5,668 bases of DNA from Halalkalibacillus halophilus DSM 18494 (GCF_000423105.1 NZ_AUHI01000025.1:1-5668); one strand, 5' to 3'. Counted from the stretch's first letter, positions 1 to 5,263 are shown. The notes: generated by a model from the sequence alone, not told the origin. Numbers and translations: made by a program.

Positions 1-16
1 ATTTTTTAAAAATTAA

Positions 17-31
17 GTTACAATTTGTAAC
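17..31. promoter_or_regulatory. 15-bp palindrome, candidate operator
   Basis: The sequence GTTACAA-T-TTGTAAC is a perfect 7-bp inverted repeat around one central base. A related half-site, ATTACAA, follows at 37-43. The palindrome lies about 100 bases upstream of the secreted-protein gene, where an operator overlapping a promoter would be expected. The best promoter I can propose is weak: TTACAA at 18-23 with CAAAAT at 41-46, spacer 17. The symmetry is seen directly; binding by a dimeric repressor is inferred. I cannot assign a regulator family. Confidence 0.4.
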
Positions 32-75
32 AAACAATTACAAAATACACCATTAATTGTTTTTCTTATTAAATT

Positions 76-85
76 AGGAAGGAGG
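76..85 (+). promoter_or_regulatory. Orphan Shine-Dalgarno sequence in the 5' leader (STAB-SD-like)
   Basis: AGGAAGGAGG is an almost ideal anti-Shine-Dalgarno match, but no usable start codon follows it. The adjacent ATG at 86-88 is zero bases away and is followed at once by TAA. The ribosome binding site actually used by the gene is a separate AAGGAGAGG at 116-124. A strong Shine-Dalgarno sequence without an ORF resembles the STAB-SD element of Bacillus thuringiensis cry3A leaders, where a bound 30S subunit protects the mRNA from 5' decay. That role is inferred here. Confidence 0.45.
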
Positions 86-130
86 ATGTAAAAAAACTTA
101 ACAATCACTATTTTTAAGGAGAGGAAAATT

Positions 131-616
131 ATGTTTAAAAAATCATTTATGTCAGTACTCACTTTAGCACTAATTTTTACCACCCTATCATTTAGTTCTC
201 CTATAGCTGCGGATGGGTCTGACGAACCTGATAATGAATCCGTAGATAACAACGACATTGAAATACAAGCAAATACCATATGGAGAACTTATAACAAAAT
301 TGTCCCGAGACTTGGACAGGCTATATACACTCCATATGCCGAGAGAATTACACGCTCGGGAGCGGGTAGCACAGCAGTAAACAACAATTCAAGTATTGGG
401 GGAGATAGAACTTTATATACATCGGTTTGGAGAACTTGGTCGGACCCTGGTAAGACCCAAGCTACTGAACAAAGATCAATAAGGTCTGGAGATCGACTTC
501 CTTTAAGATATGATGCCTCTCAGCGTGTAACAGGGGCCCCGTATCAAATGAGACATTCAAATACCGCTTTTGCAACAGTTCGAGTACAAACATCGGGATC
601 TTGGACCCCGTATTAA
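131..616 (+). CDS. Secreted cysteine-free preproprotein, candidate bacteriocin or toxin, orphan copy
   Basis: This 161-residue protein is of no family I recognise. Residues 1-27 form a Sec signal peptide: Lys at 3-4, a hydrophobic core at 9-21, and likely cleavage after IAA at 25-27. Residues 28-47 are strongly acidic (DGSDEPDNES onward), like a pro-segment. Residues 48-161 are basic (13 Arg and 2 Lys against 6 acidic residues), rich in Trp, Tyr and Thr, and end in SGSWTPY. There is no cysteine, so disulfide or lanthionine bridges are excluded. WRT recurs at 51 and 100, and RSG at 75 and 118, which suggests an internal repeat. The ATG is preceded by AAGGAGAGG at 116-124. The partial gene at 5264-5668 is a close inverted paralogue. 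No transporter follows this copy; an IS begins 46 bases after the stop. The coding sequence is well supported, but toxin activity is inferred only from the paralogue's linkage to an ABC transporter. Confidence 0.9.
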   Translation: MFKKSFMSVLTLALIFTTLSFSSPIAADGSDEPDNESVDNNDIEIQANTIWRTYNKIVPRLGQAIYTPYAERITRSGAGSTAVNNNSSIGGDRTLYTSVWRTWSDPGKTQATEQRSIRSGDRLPLRYDASQRVTGAPYQMRHSNTAFATVRVQTSGSWTPY

Positions 617-626
617 AAATATAAAA
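212..626 (+). repeat. Left arm of a large inverted repeat (secreted-protein gene duplication)
   Basis: This arm matches the reverse complement of 5254-5668 without gaps, at about 89% nucleotide identity by my count over the coding part. Bases 212-306 are identical to 5574-5668. Similarity stops ten bases after the stop codon, inside what is the first arm of the terminator hairpin in the right copy. The repeat is cut by the right window edge, so its true outer limit is not visible. Confidence 0.95.
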
Positions 627-643
627 ACTATGGACCTCTATAA

Positions 644-653
644 TAGACTGACC
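644..653. repeat. Half of a 10-bp inverted repeat split by the IS (partner 1884-1893)
   Basis: TAGACTGACC at 644-653 and GGTTAGTCTA at 1884-1893 are inverted copies apart from one G-T pair. Removing the insertion and one copy of the AAAAA flank brings them within 12 bases of each other, giving a stem-loop at the ancestral site. No T-tract follows, so it does not look like a terminator. It may be a remnant of an older element end, or coincidence. Confidence 0.4.
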
Positions 654-685
654 TGGCAAAAATGAGACAAAGATATAACACCTTC

Positions 686-735
686 TTAGGCTACTTTCTT
701 TCCAAATTTAATTGGAGGAAGGTAGCCTGATTTTT
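686..735 (+). terminator. Hairpin plus T-tract, candidate terminator inside the IS end
   Basis: The arm AGGCTACTTTCTTTCCAA (688-705) pairs with TTGGAGGAAGGTAGCCT (712-728) apart from one bulged base and two wobble pairs, around a 6-base loop. T-rich sequence follows at 731-735 on the plus strand. It would stop transcripts arriving from the left, including that of the secreted-protein gene at 131-616, whose own copy of the terminator is missing. IS elements commonly use such structures to block incoming transcription. The minus-strand orfB tail overlaps it. Confidence 0.5.
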
Positions 736-790
736 CTGGCTCTAATATATATGTTGAGGTTTGGATAAAATTCTGACAAGTTTGGGTGGA
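686..790 (-). pseudogene. Possible 3' end of an IS3-type orfB transposase
   Basis: On the minus strand the frame ends in SGYLPPIKFGKKVA and a TAA about 23 bases from the IS end. Position and wording resemble the usual C-terminus of IS3 orfB transposases, which often read like SPIEFR followed by a short tail. The reading continues upstream only into the GC-rich hairpin, where homology is lost, so at most some 30 codons survive. The overlap with a hairpin could also produce a chance reading, which keeps confidence modest. Confidence 0.4.
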
Positions 791-920
791 GGCATTCGAG
801 GCATCGCTTTCCGCGGGCACGGCCTCAGCTAACTTTGGCAAGAAAAACATTTGCCAAAGTGGATCTTCGGCTCGCGCTGTTCCCGCAGGAGTCGCCGCCT
901 CACGCGATGCCTCGAATGCT
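791..920. repeat. GC-rich nested long hairpin, dispersed-repeat-like
   Basis: A perfect 16-bp outer stem (792-807 with 904-919) encloses a second imperfect pairing (TCCGCGGG near 810-817 with CCCGCAGGA at 882-890). Inside that is a perfect 10-bp stem, ACTTTGGCAA (832-841) with TTGCCAAAGT (851-860), around a 9-base loop. The composition is far from that of the host DNA. From memory, elements with CTTTCCGCGGGC on one side and CCCGCAGGAGTCG on the other recur in many Bacillaceae genomes, but I cannot check copy number here. It may be an independent palindromic repeat or part of the ISL3 element's leader. Confidence 0.6.
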
Positions 921-970
921 ATAAACGTGTAGTTGAAACCCTCTTCCAAACGGAAAAAAGACAAAAAAAG

Positions 971-1034
971 CACGCAAGCTCCTGATTTGTTATCCTTGTT
1001 TTATAGGACTAAAACAAACAAAAGGAGTTGCGTG
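971..1034 (+). promoter_or_regulatory. Ribosome-binding-site-sequestering hairpin before the ISL3 transposase
   Basis: CACGCAAGCTCCT (971-983) is complementary to AGGAGTTGCGTG (1023-1034), with one bulged G. The second arm contains most of the transposase ribosome binding site AAAGGAG (1021-1027), which lies ten bases before the ATG at 1038. A transcript entering from outside the element would fold and mask the site. A transcript starting between the arms would lack the first arm and be translated. Such control is known for several transposases; here it is inferred from pairing alone. Confidence 0.5.
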
Positions 1035-1037
1035 TAT

Positions 1038-1712
1038 ATGCTTCATAACATTACTTTACCAGGGTTGAAAAGTTTTCAAACGGTAGGTACGAGAGAAGAA
1101 GAAGGTATGTATCACGTGTATATTGAAAAACCAAGGGAAACGACCACGTGTCCTGCTTGTGAGTCTTTGACCAATACGGTACATGATTATCGTTGGCAAA
1201 AGATTAAGCATAATCGTGTGTTGAATCGCAGGACGAATGTGTGGTACCGAAAACGTCGTTATGCATGAAATCAGTCCGGTTGTCGGAAGCGATTTTATGA
1301 AGCGAATGACCTTGTCGAACGTTATCAACGGCAGTCCATCGAATTCAATCAGGCGCTGGGACTGGAAACGATTCATGGGAAATCCTTTCAAGATACAGCT
1401 AACCGATTTGGCGTGTCTCCAACCACGGTGATGAGACGGTTTGATACCATAAGCGATTCGCTTATTAAACAAACAGAAAAGCTTCCTTCGATTATTGCGA
1501 TTAATGAGTATAAGGGAGACACGAACGGCGAACGGTTTCAAACAATTATTTCCGATCCGATTGAACGGAAACCGCTAGAGATTTTAAAAGATCGGAAGAA
1601 ATCCACATTGATTTCTTATTTGAAAGATCATGCAGATGAGGTTGATGTGGTGGTAATGGATATGAGTCCCTCTTTCAAGGCAGCTGTGGATCAGGCGTTA
1701 GGACGTCCAATC
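1038..1712 (+). pseudogene. ISL3-family transposase, nonsense-mutated and truncated
   Basis: Numbered from the ATG at 1038, the reading shows a CPAC zinc-finger half (38-41), HDYRWQKIKH, WYRKRRYA, a helix-turn-helix-like stretch GVSPTTVMRRFD, and the start of the DDE nuclease core. These are typical of ISL3 transposases, which usually exceed 400 residues. Three lesions are visible. First, codon 77 is TGA in frame, where a zinc-finger cysteine would be expected; the frame is intact on both sides. Second, codon 156 in SIIAINEYKGD is AAT, where the family normally has the first catalytic Asp (IAIDE). Third, homology ends abruptly after DQALGRPI near 1712, losing the C-terminal half including the catalytic Glu. 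The second Asp, in VVVMDMSPSF (208), is kept. Beyond 1712 the frame runs to a stop at 1826 through antisense IS3 sequence. Confidence 0.9.
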
Positions 1713-1806
1713 GGCAATGTTCTCGAATTTCTTTTGCATTTTTATCAAGTTTTCTCTTGCAAATACAAGCCCATTTCACGTCACTTGAATACACGTTTTT
1801 GCCCAT
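1713..1806 (-). pseudogene. 5' fragment of an IS3-family orfA transposase gene
   Basis: The minus-strand ATG at 1806 is preceded by a fitting GGAGGTG (1820-1814). The product begins MGKNVYSSDVKWACICKRKL, the style of opening used by IS3-type orfA proteins of Bacilli (MAKNVYSSEVKW and similar), and continues KDKN-like to about residue 31. It then runs into the ISL3 fragment, so the helix-turn-helix, the leucine zipper and all of orfB are missing. An extended minus-10-like TGGTACAAT lies upstream at 1849-1841. The exact junction is estimated from where ISL3 similarity stops. Confidence 0.7.
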
Positions 1807-1996
1807 GCAAAAACACCTCCGATTAAGTACTTCTTTCCTCATTGTACCATGTCGAAGGTGTTTTATATTGTCTCAAAAAATTAGGTTAGTCTAGCTCAAA
1901 TAAATATAAGTTATTTACTTAAGAAGAAGTGAAGGGTATGATAATAATATAAGTGATAAACGATGAAATACACCATCAAATGTTAAGGTGCAATGA

Positions 1997-2170
1997 ATCT
2001 TTAAATGGATTGATATCGATTTCACACAATATGAAAAACATTTCATTATTATAGGAGAACAAAAGATATTGCAACCCTTCAAGAGGTTTTTAACCACTTT
2101 TTATACCCTTTCTACAAAACTCTATCAACCTTCAGAATTATTTATCCACGTTAAAGAAGATACCTATTAA
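1997..2170 (+). pseudogene. Possible decayed ORF, unrecognised
   Basis: One frame stays open for 57 codons and ends in TAA at 2168-2170. It reads WIDIDFTQYEKHF, then IIIGEQKILQPFKRFLTTF and so on to FIHVKEDTY. The amino-acid mix, with balanced charged and aromatic residues, looks more like real protein than most random AT-rich frames. There is no start codon with a ribosome binding site. Upstream, protein-like pieces appear in other frames (MKYTIK from 1963; LRCNESLNG further on), as frameshift decay would leave. I do not recognise a family. It could equally be a chance open frame. Confidence 0.25.
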
Positions 2171-2242
2171 GAGAAGCAAGGGCTGAGAATATTATTTCTA
2201 TCCACTCTAAAACAAGTATATAAATTTTATCTAATTATACAA

Positions 2243-2263
2243 GGTCACCTTAGAAGGACGACC
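2243..2263 (-). terminator. Weak candidate terminator after the ATPase gene
   Basis: Five bases past the ATPase stop, the minus strand carries GGTC, then GTCCTTCTAAGGT, then GACC. This can fold into a 4-bp outer stem and a short inner CCT/AGG stem, followed by the T/A-rich TTGTATAATT. Wobble or unpaired bases in the middle and the lack of a clean T-tract make it a poor intrinsic terminator. It is the only candidate at the operon end. Confidence 0.25.
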
Positions 2264-2268
2264 ATCTT

Positions 2269-2910
2269 CTATTTGATTTGCAACATATTTTCTCTCTCTA
2301 TTCTGAATATTCTATCACTCAACTCTTCGATTTCTTCAAAGTTGTGGCTTGTCAAGAGTATAGTAGTACCTTGTAATTTTATATTCCATAACAATTTCTT
2401 AATTATTTCAGTTCCTTCATCGTCTAAACCATTAGTTGGCTCATCTAGTAAAACCAATTTTGGTTTTTCCATAATAGCTTGAGCAATACCTAATCTTTGC
2501 TTCATCCCTAAAGAGTAATTTCTAACCTTCGTATACATGGCATCTTTAAGTCCAACACTCTCAATTATATTAACTATTTCCTCTGAAGAAATCTTTTTTT
2601 GTATTTCTGATAAAATTTTTAAGTTTTTAAACCCACTTTTATTAGGTAGAAATCCTGGATTTTCAATCAAAGCACCGAAGTCTGTAGGAAAAGAATTATT
2701 ACTAGAAATGTTCTTGCCATTTACAATCAAATCACCATTATCTGGACGGTAAAGACCCGAAATAACTTTAAATAACACACTTTTCCCCGATCCATTTTTT
2801 CCTACAATACCTACAATTTCCCCCCCACTTGATGAAAAATTTAGTTCCTCAATTATCATCGTTTTTTTTAATTTAATACTCAAATTAGATATTTCTATTA
2901 TATTACTCAT
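2269..2910 (-). CDS. ABC transporter ATP-binding protein with an E-loop, LanF/BcrA-like
   Basis: This 213-residue cytoplasmic ATPase should power the three membrane proteins encoded just upstream in the operon. Walker A is GKNGSGKS (37-44), the signature is YSLGMKQRLGIAQA (132-145), Walker B is LVLLDEPTNGLD (152-163) and the switch His is in TSHN (189). The Q-loop position reads LIENPGF, with Glu83 instead of the usual Gln. Such an E-loop is known from lantibiotic-immunity LanF ATPases and also occurs in BcrA-type proteins. The sequence ends soon after the D/H-loop region, a normal minimal length with no extra domain. The ATG overlaps the stop of the preceding permease (ATGA), so translation is probably coupled. 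Substrate is unknown; self-protection against the linked secreted protein is my inference. Confidence 0.95.
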   Translation of the reverse strand: MSNIIEISNLSIKLKKTMIIEELNFSSSGGEIVGIVGKNGSGKSVLFKVISGLYRPDNGDLIVNGKNISSNNSFPTDFGALIENPGFLPNKSGFKNLKILSEIQKKISSEEIVNIIESVGLKDAMYTKVRNYSLGMKQRLGIAQAIMEKPKLVLLDEPTNGLDDEGTEIIKKLLWNIKLQGTTILLTSHNFEEIEELSDRIFRIERENMLQIK

Positions 2911-3593
2911 GATCTATCACCCTTTTTAATAAATAATTTATTTTGCTCTAAATTAAAAGCCACTATTAATAAAATAAAGAATACTAACAAAAGTATGGAT
3001 GTGCCAAAGTAGAAATTCACCTCATCCAACATTGTGAAATATATAAAAGTGTATGTAGATTGTGGTATATAAAAAATCACATTAATTACATGAAATAACA
3101 TCAATGTTAAATATAAAATGCTGAAAGACCGTATGTAAAAAGTCAATATTAAAAATAATAAAGATAATATTAAAGAATAAATAACTAGCAAAATATAAGA
3201 ACTAATAAAATCTCTTGAAAAATCCCCTTCCAACATAATAGGAAATGAGAACAAAATACAGAATGAAAAGATATTTAAAAAGAAAATAAAAACAACCTTA
3301 TTCGCTAACCATTTTTTATATGATTTATATCTATAAACTTCCATCAAGGAAGAGTGAATAAATGTTGTGTGCCAATACACTACAATAAAACTTAGTGGTG
3401 ATACGAATATAAGAATCCAAAACAATTGGGAAACTCTATATTGACTTACAATAAAAGTTTCAAAAACACCCGTTGGAGAAACAGCAGAAATACTACTTAA
3501 GCCAAGCGTACAAAGAGAAAGTATTAGACTAATACTTAAAAAAAGGGTTACCGCTACAATGTTCTTTTTAATTTCTAAGTAAAATAAATGCAT
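2907..3593 (-). CDS. ABC-2-like membrane protein, third permease of the operon
   Basis: This 228-residue protein is very hydrophobic, with about six membrane segments: near residues 12-32, 55-75, 98-120, 130-153, 155-175 and 195-215. A basic stretch, YRYKSYKKWLANK, lies before the third segment, where ABC-2 permeases commonly contact the ATPase. The C-terminus is short and charged (KKGDRS). The ATG shares one base with the preceding stop (TAATG), and the stop overlaps the ATPase start, so the gene is translationally coupled on both sides. I know of no specific named family. The role as a transport-channel subunit follows from topology and operon context. Confidence 0.85.
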   Translation of the reverse strand: MHLFYLEIKKNIVAVTLFLSISLILSLCTLGLSSISAVSPTGVFETFIVSQYRVSQLFWILIFVSPLSFIVVYWHTTFIHSSLMEVYRYKSYKKWLANKVVFIFFLNIFSFCILFSFPIMLEGDFSRDFISSYILLVIYSLILSLLFLILTFYIRSFSILYLTLMLFHVINVIFYIPQSTYTFIYFTMLDEVNFYFGTSILLLVFFILLIVAFNLEQNKLFIKKGDRS

Positions 3594-4444
3594 TATAGTA
3601 TACCCTTTCTTCTAGTTATTACGCACATAAAAATACCACAAGTAAATAAGATTATAGCTAAATATAATGAAGTCTCATTAATTGAAATATAGTAGGGAGA
3701 ACCTGATACTTTATATGTTGGTATGATGTGGGAAGGTAAGAAAAAATCCCTCACCAAATGTTCATATTCTAAAGGAATCATACGATATAAGTATACATAA
3801 CCACTGATAAGAATAACTGCTATAATTTTTGATACAACTATAGTAAGAACGTAGTACAACAGAGCATAAACTAGTAGCACAATAAAAATGAATACTAAAT
3901 TCAGGAGAAACAGTGAAATTAAATTAGTTTCTTCCAAATTATCAGGGCTTGTGGCAAATAAACCTAGCACTGGATGAAGTTCACTACCCGATTCAACTAT
4001 TTTTGCGATACTGATTAATTCATTAGACCAATCAGTACTAAATTTCCTTTTACTAATTGTGACGTATATAAACATAGTTGAGAAAATAAAAGTAATAAAA
4101 GAAATCACTATTAAAGTATAGGCTTTTAAAAAGCCTATAAGAACAGTGGTGCGGTTTTTGAACCTAATTAATAATTCATGGTGGATCTCATCTAATGTTG
4201 GGGTGAAAAATAATATAAATATAAAACCTATACTCAATCCAAATGTGATTACATATTCATCCAGTGAAATTAAGATTACTTCTAAAGTAGATAAGCTCAA
4301 ATCATAAACATTACTATTTTGTAAATATACATTAAATGTATACAAAATATATACTAGGACAAATATAAATAAAATCCAGACCAAGGGCTGATTTATAGTT
4401 CTTAGTACTATGTACAATGCTAAATTGTTACTCTGTTTTTTCAT
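3593..4444 (-). CDS. ABC-2-like membrane protein, second permease of the operon
   Basis: A 283-residue integral membrane protein. Hydrophobic segments lie near residues 20-38, 65-83, 104-130, 176-225 (probably two) and 253-274, with a sizeable outside-type loop around 133-172. IRFKNRTTVLIGF (about 93-105) is a basic stretch in the position of the ABC-2 coupling helix. I chose ATG at 4444; a GTG at 4453 in the same frame lies inside the AAAGGTG that serves as the ribosome binding site. The start overlaps the preceding permease gene by 17 bases. Sequence resemblance to the other two permeases is only in general layout, so the transporter would be heteromeric. Confidence 0.85.
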   Translation of the reverse strand: MKKQSNNLALYIVLRTINQPLVWILFIFVLVYILYTFNVYLQNSNVYDLSLSTLEVILISLDEYVITFGLSIGFIFILFFTPTLDEIHHELLIRFKNRTTVLIGFLKAYTLIVISFITFIFSTMFIYVTISKRKFSTDWSNELISIAKIVESGSELHPVLGLFATSPDNLEETNLISLFLLNLVFIFIVLLVYALLYYVLTIVVSKIIAVILISGYVYLYRMIPLEYEHLVRDFFLPSHIIPTYKVSGSPYYISINETSLYLAIILFTCGIFMCVITRRKGIL

Positions 4445-5213
4445 ATAAAACACCTTTTTTTCTAATTCCGTATGAATAAATACATAAGCTCGTAATAAGC
4501 AAAAAGGATAATTGACTCAATACTCCTAATAAAGTTGTATTAGCATTTAGATTAGGGCTCCAAGTAGTAGATGGCTCAATCCTGTCCAACCCTATAAATG
4601 GAAAGATAAATGCTGGTAACAAGAAGACCATAAAAGGAACTATGTGAGAAATTATTGTTTTGTGAAATAACGATGATACTGCTATACCTATCGAAGCATA
4701 AACTGCTCCAAAAATTGTGGAAATAATAATGATAAAAAAGCCATAAATAGTTGGAGATTCAACAGCTAGATGCCCTAAAGGACCAGCACTAGGGTTAGGG
4801 AACGGATATACACCAAAAACTATTATATAAATTACATAAATTATGGAGAGTGGGAGAAAGATTATAAGCCCACCTGTTACAAAATTAGCCCAAAATTTCG
4901 CCCACAAATACTTTCTTTTCTCTACTCTGAATGATATTTCTCTAATAAATCCAGTATTTCTTTCCAAAGCATAAGTATGCGCATAAGGTATTGTTACAAT
5001 GATTGGAGCAAGAACTCCCAGTAAACTAGTAGGAGAGGCATGCCCAAGTGTGAAAAAATACAGTGCCCCCATATCATCAAAACCAGCTGATAACGCAAAA
5101 TTTATTTGGTCATAGCCCGCTGCAACAATTAAAAAAATAACTAACACAAATACTAGAAGAAACCTTGAGGAAAAAATTGATTTTTTTAATTCTAAGATAG
5201 TTAAATATTTCAT
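4428..5213 (-). CDS. ABC-2-like membrane permease, first transporter gene
   Basis: A 261-residue protein with about six membrane segments: near 17-33, 62-80, 112-133, 155-180, 188-208 and 228-248. Between the second and third is ALERNTGFIREISFRVEKRKYLWAK, broken here only by its reading as the cytoplasmic coupling loop typical of ABC-2 permeases (basic, ending in RKY and a Lys). The C-terminus is basic (IRKKG). I start it at ATG 5213, with GGAGGT at 5226-5221 and a 7-base spacer. A longer start at TTG 5228 would translate this ribosome binding site and is rejected. No promoter separates it from the secreted-protein gene 51 bases upstream, so it probably depends on read-through of the terminator between them. 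It would form the membrane channel with the other two permeases. Confidence 0.9.
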   Translation of the reverse strand: MKYLTILELKKSIFSSRFLLVFVLVIFLIVAAGYDQINFALSAGFDDMGALYFFTLGHASPTSLLGVLAPIIVTIPYAHTYALERNTGFIREISFRVEKRKYLWAKFWANFVTGGLIIFLPLSIIYVIYIIVFGVYPFPNPSAGPLGHLAVESPTIYGFFIIIISTIFGAVYASIGIAVSSLFHKTIISHIVPFMVFLLPAFIFPFIGLDRIEPSTTWSPNLNANTTLLGVLSQLSFLLITSLCIYSYGIRKKGVLYEKTE

Positions 5214-5220
5214 TATATTT

Positions 5221-5226
5221 ACCTCC
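5221..5226 (-). promoter_or_regulatory. Ribosome binding site of the first permease gene
   Basis: GGAGGT on the minus strand sits seven bases before ATG 5213 and directly beyond the terminator hairpin (which ends at 5227). It decides the start in favour of 5213 over TTG 5228. Being adjacent to a stable stem, its accessibility may be affected by folding. Confidence 0.85.
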
Positions 5227-5263
5227 AAATATAAAAGCGGGGAAGTTCCCCGCTTTTATATTT
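5227..5263 (-). terminator. Strong intrinsic terminator / attenuator between secreted-protein and transporter genes
   Basis: Bases 5227-5244 and 5246-5263 are perfect 18-bp inverted copies around one central base. In the minus-strand transcript the GC core AGCGGGGAA/TTCCCCGCT is followed by TTTATATTT, a classic intrinsic terminator. The stop codon of the secreted-protein gene is immediately before it and the permease ribosome binding site immediately after. Placing a terminator between an abundantly made product and its transporter is common in bacteriocin-type operons and sets their ratio. The sequence is symmetric enough to work on either strand, but no plus-strand gene arrives here. Confidence 0.9.

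Larger units (their letters stand above)
663..1875. mobile_element. Degenerate composite insertion: IS3-family ends around an ISL3-family remnant
   Basis: The left end TGAGACAAAGATATAACAC (663 on) and the inverted right end TGAGACAATATAAAACAC (1875 leftwards) match with small differences and continue into CCTTC on both sides. Each end is flanked by AAAAA (658-662 and 1876-1880), consistent with a 5-bp target duplication, though a homopolymer is weak proof. Inside the right end, on the minus strand, lies the start of an IS3-type orfA; inside the left end is a possible orfB tail. Between them lie a GC-rich hairpin and the front half of an ISL3 transposase gene. The segment is visibly richer in G and C than its surroundings. 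No functional transposase remains. IS3 assignment of the ends rests mainly on the orfA start. Confidence 0.75.
1881..2268. other. Gene-poor AT-rich stretch between the IS and the ATPase gene
   Basis: I see no intact gene here. The first bases continue the ancestral sequence interrupted by the IS. The middle holds a possible decayed plus-strand ORF (1997-2170). The right end contains a small inverted repeat just past the ATPase stop codon. Base composition matches the host-like flanks rather than the IS. Confidence 0.6.

Noticed and set aside
131..616. Lantibiotic or sactipeptide precursor
   Set aside because: The protein has no cysteine, is too long, has a Sec signal peptide, and no modification enzyme is encoded in the window.
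131..616. Lactococcin 972-type bacteriocin
   Set aside because: Small size and Sec export agree, but I see no sequence resemblance and no large DUF1430-type membrane partner.
644..653. Split inverted repeat as the left gene's terminator
   Set aside because: No T-tract follows the second arm in the restored site; the hairpin at 686-735 is the better candidate.
686..973. 95-codon minus-strand frame taken as a whole gene
   Set aside because: Most of it is the GC-rich hairpin read as protein, without a ribosome binding site; only the last 30 or so codons may be IS3 orfB.
1056..1541. 161-codon minus-strand frame
   Set aside because: It is antisense to the clearly recognisable ISL3 transposase reading.
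1915..2097. 60-codon minus-strand frame
   Set aside because: No ribosome binding site and a composition expected of random AT-rich antisense; the opposite strand looks more protein-like.
4445..4453. GTG start at 4453 for the second permease
   Set aside because: It lies within the AAAGGTG that serves as the ribosome binding site for ATG 4444.
5214..5228. Longer start (TTG at 5228, MEVNI) for the first permease
   Set aside because: The extra codons translate the GGAGGT ribosome binding site itself; ATG 5213 has ideal spacing.
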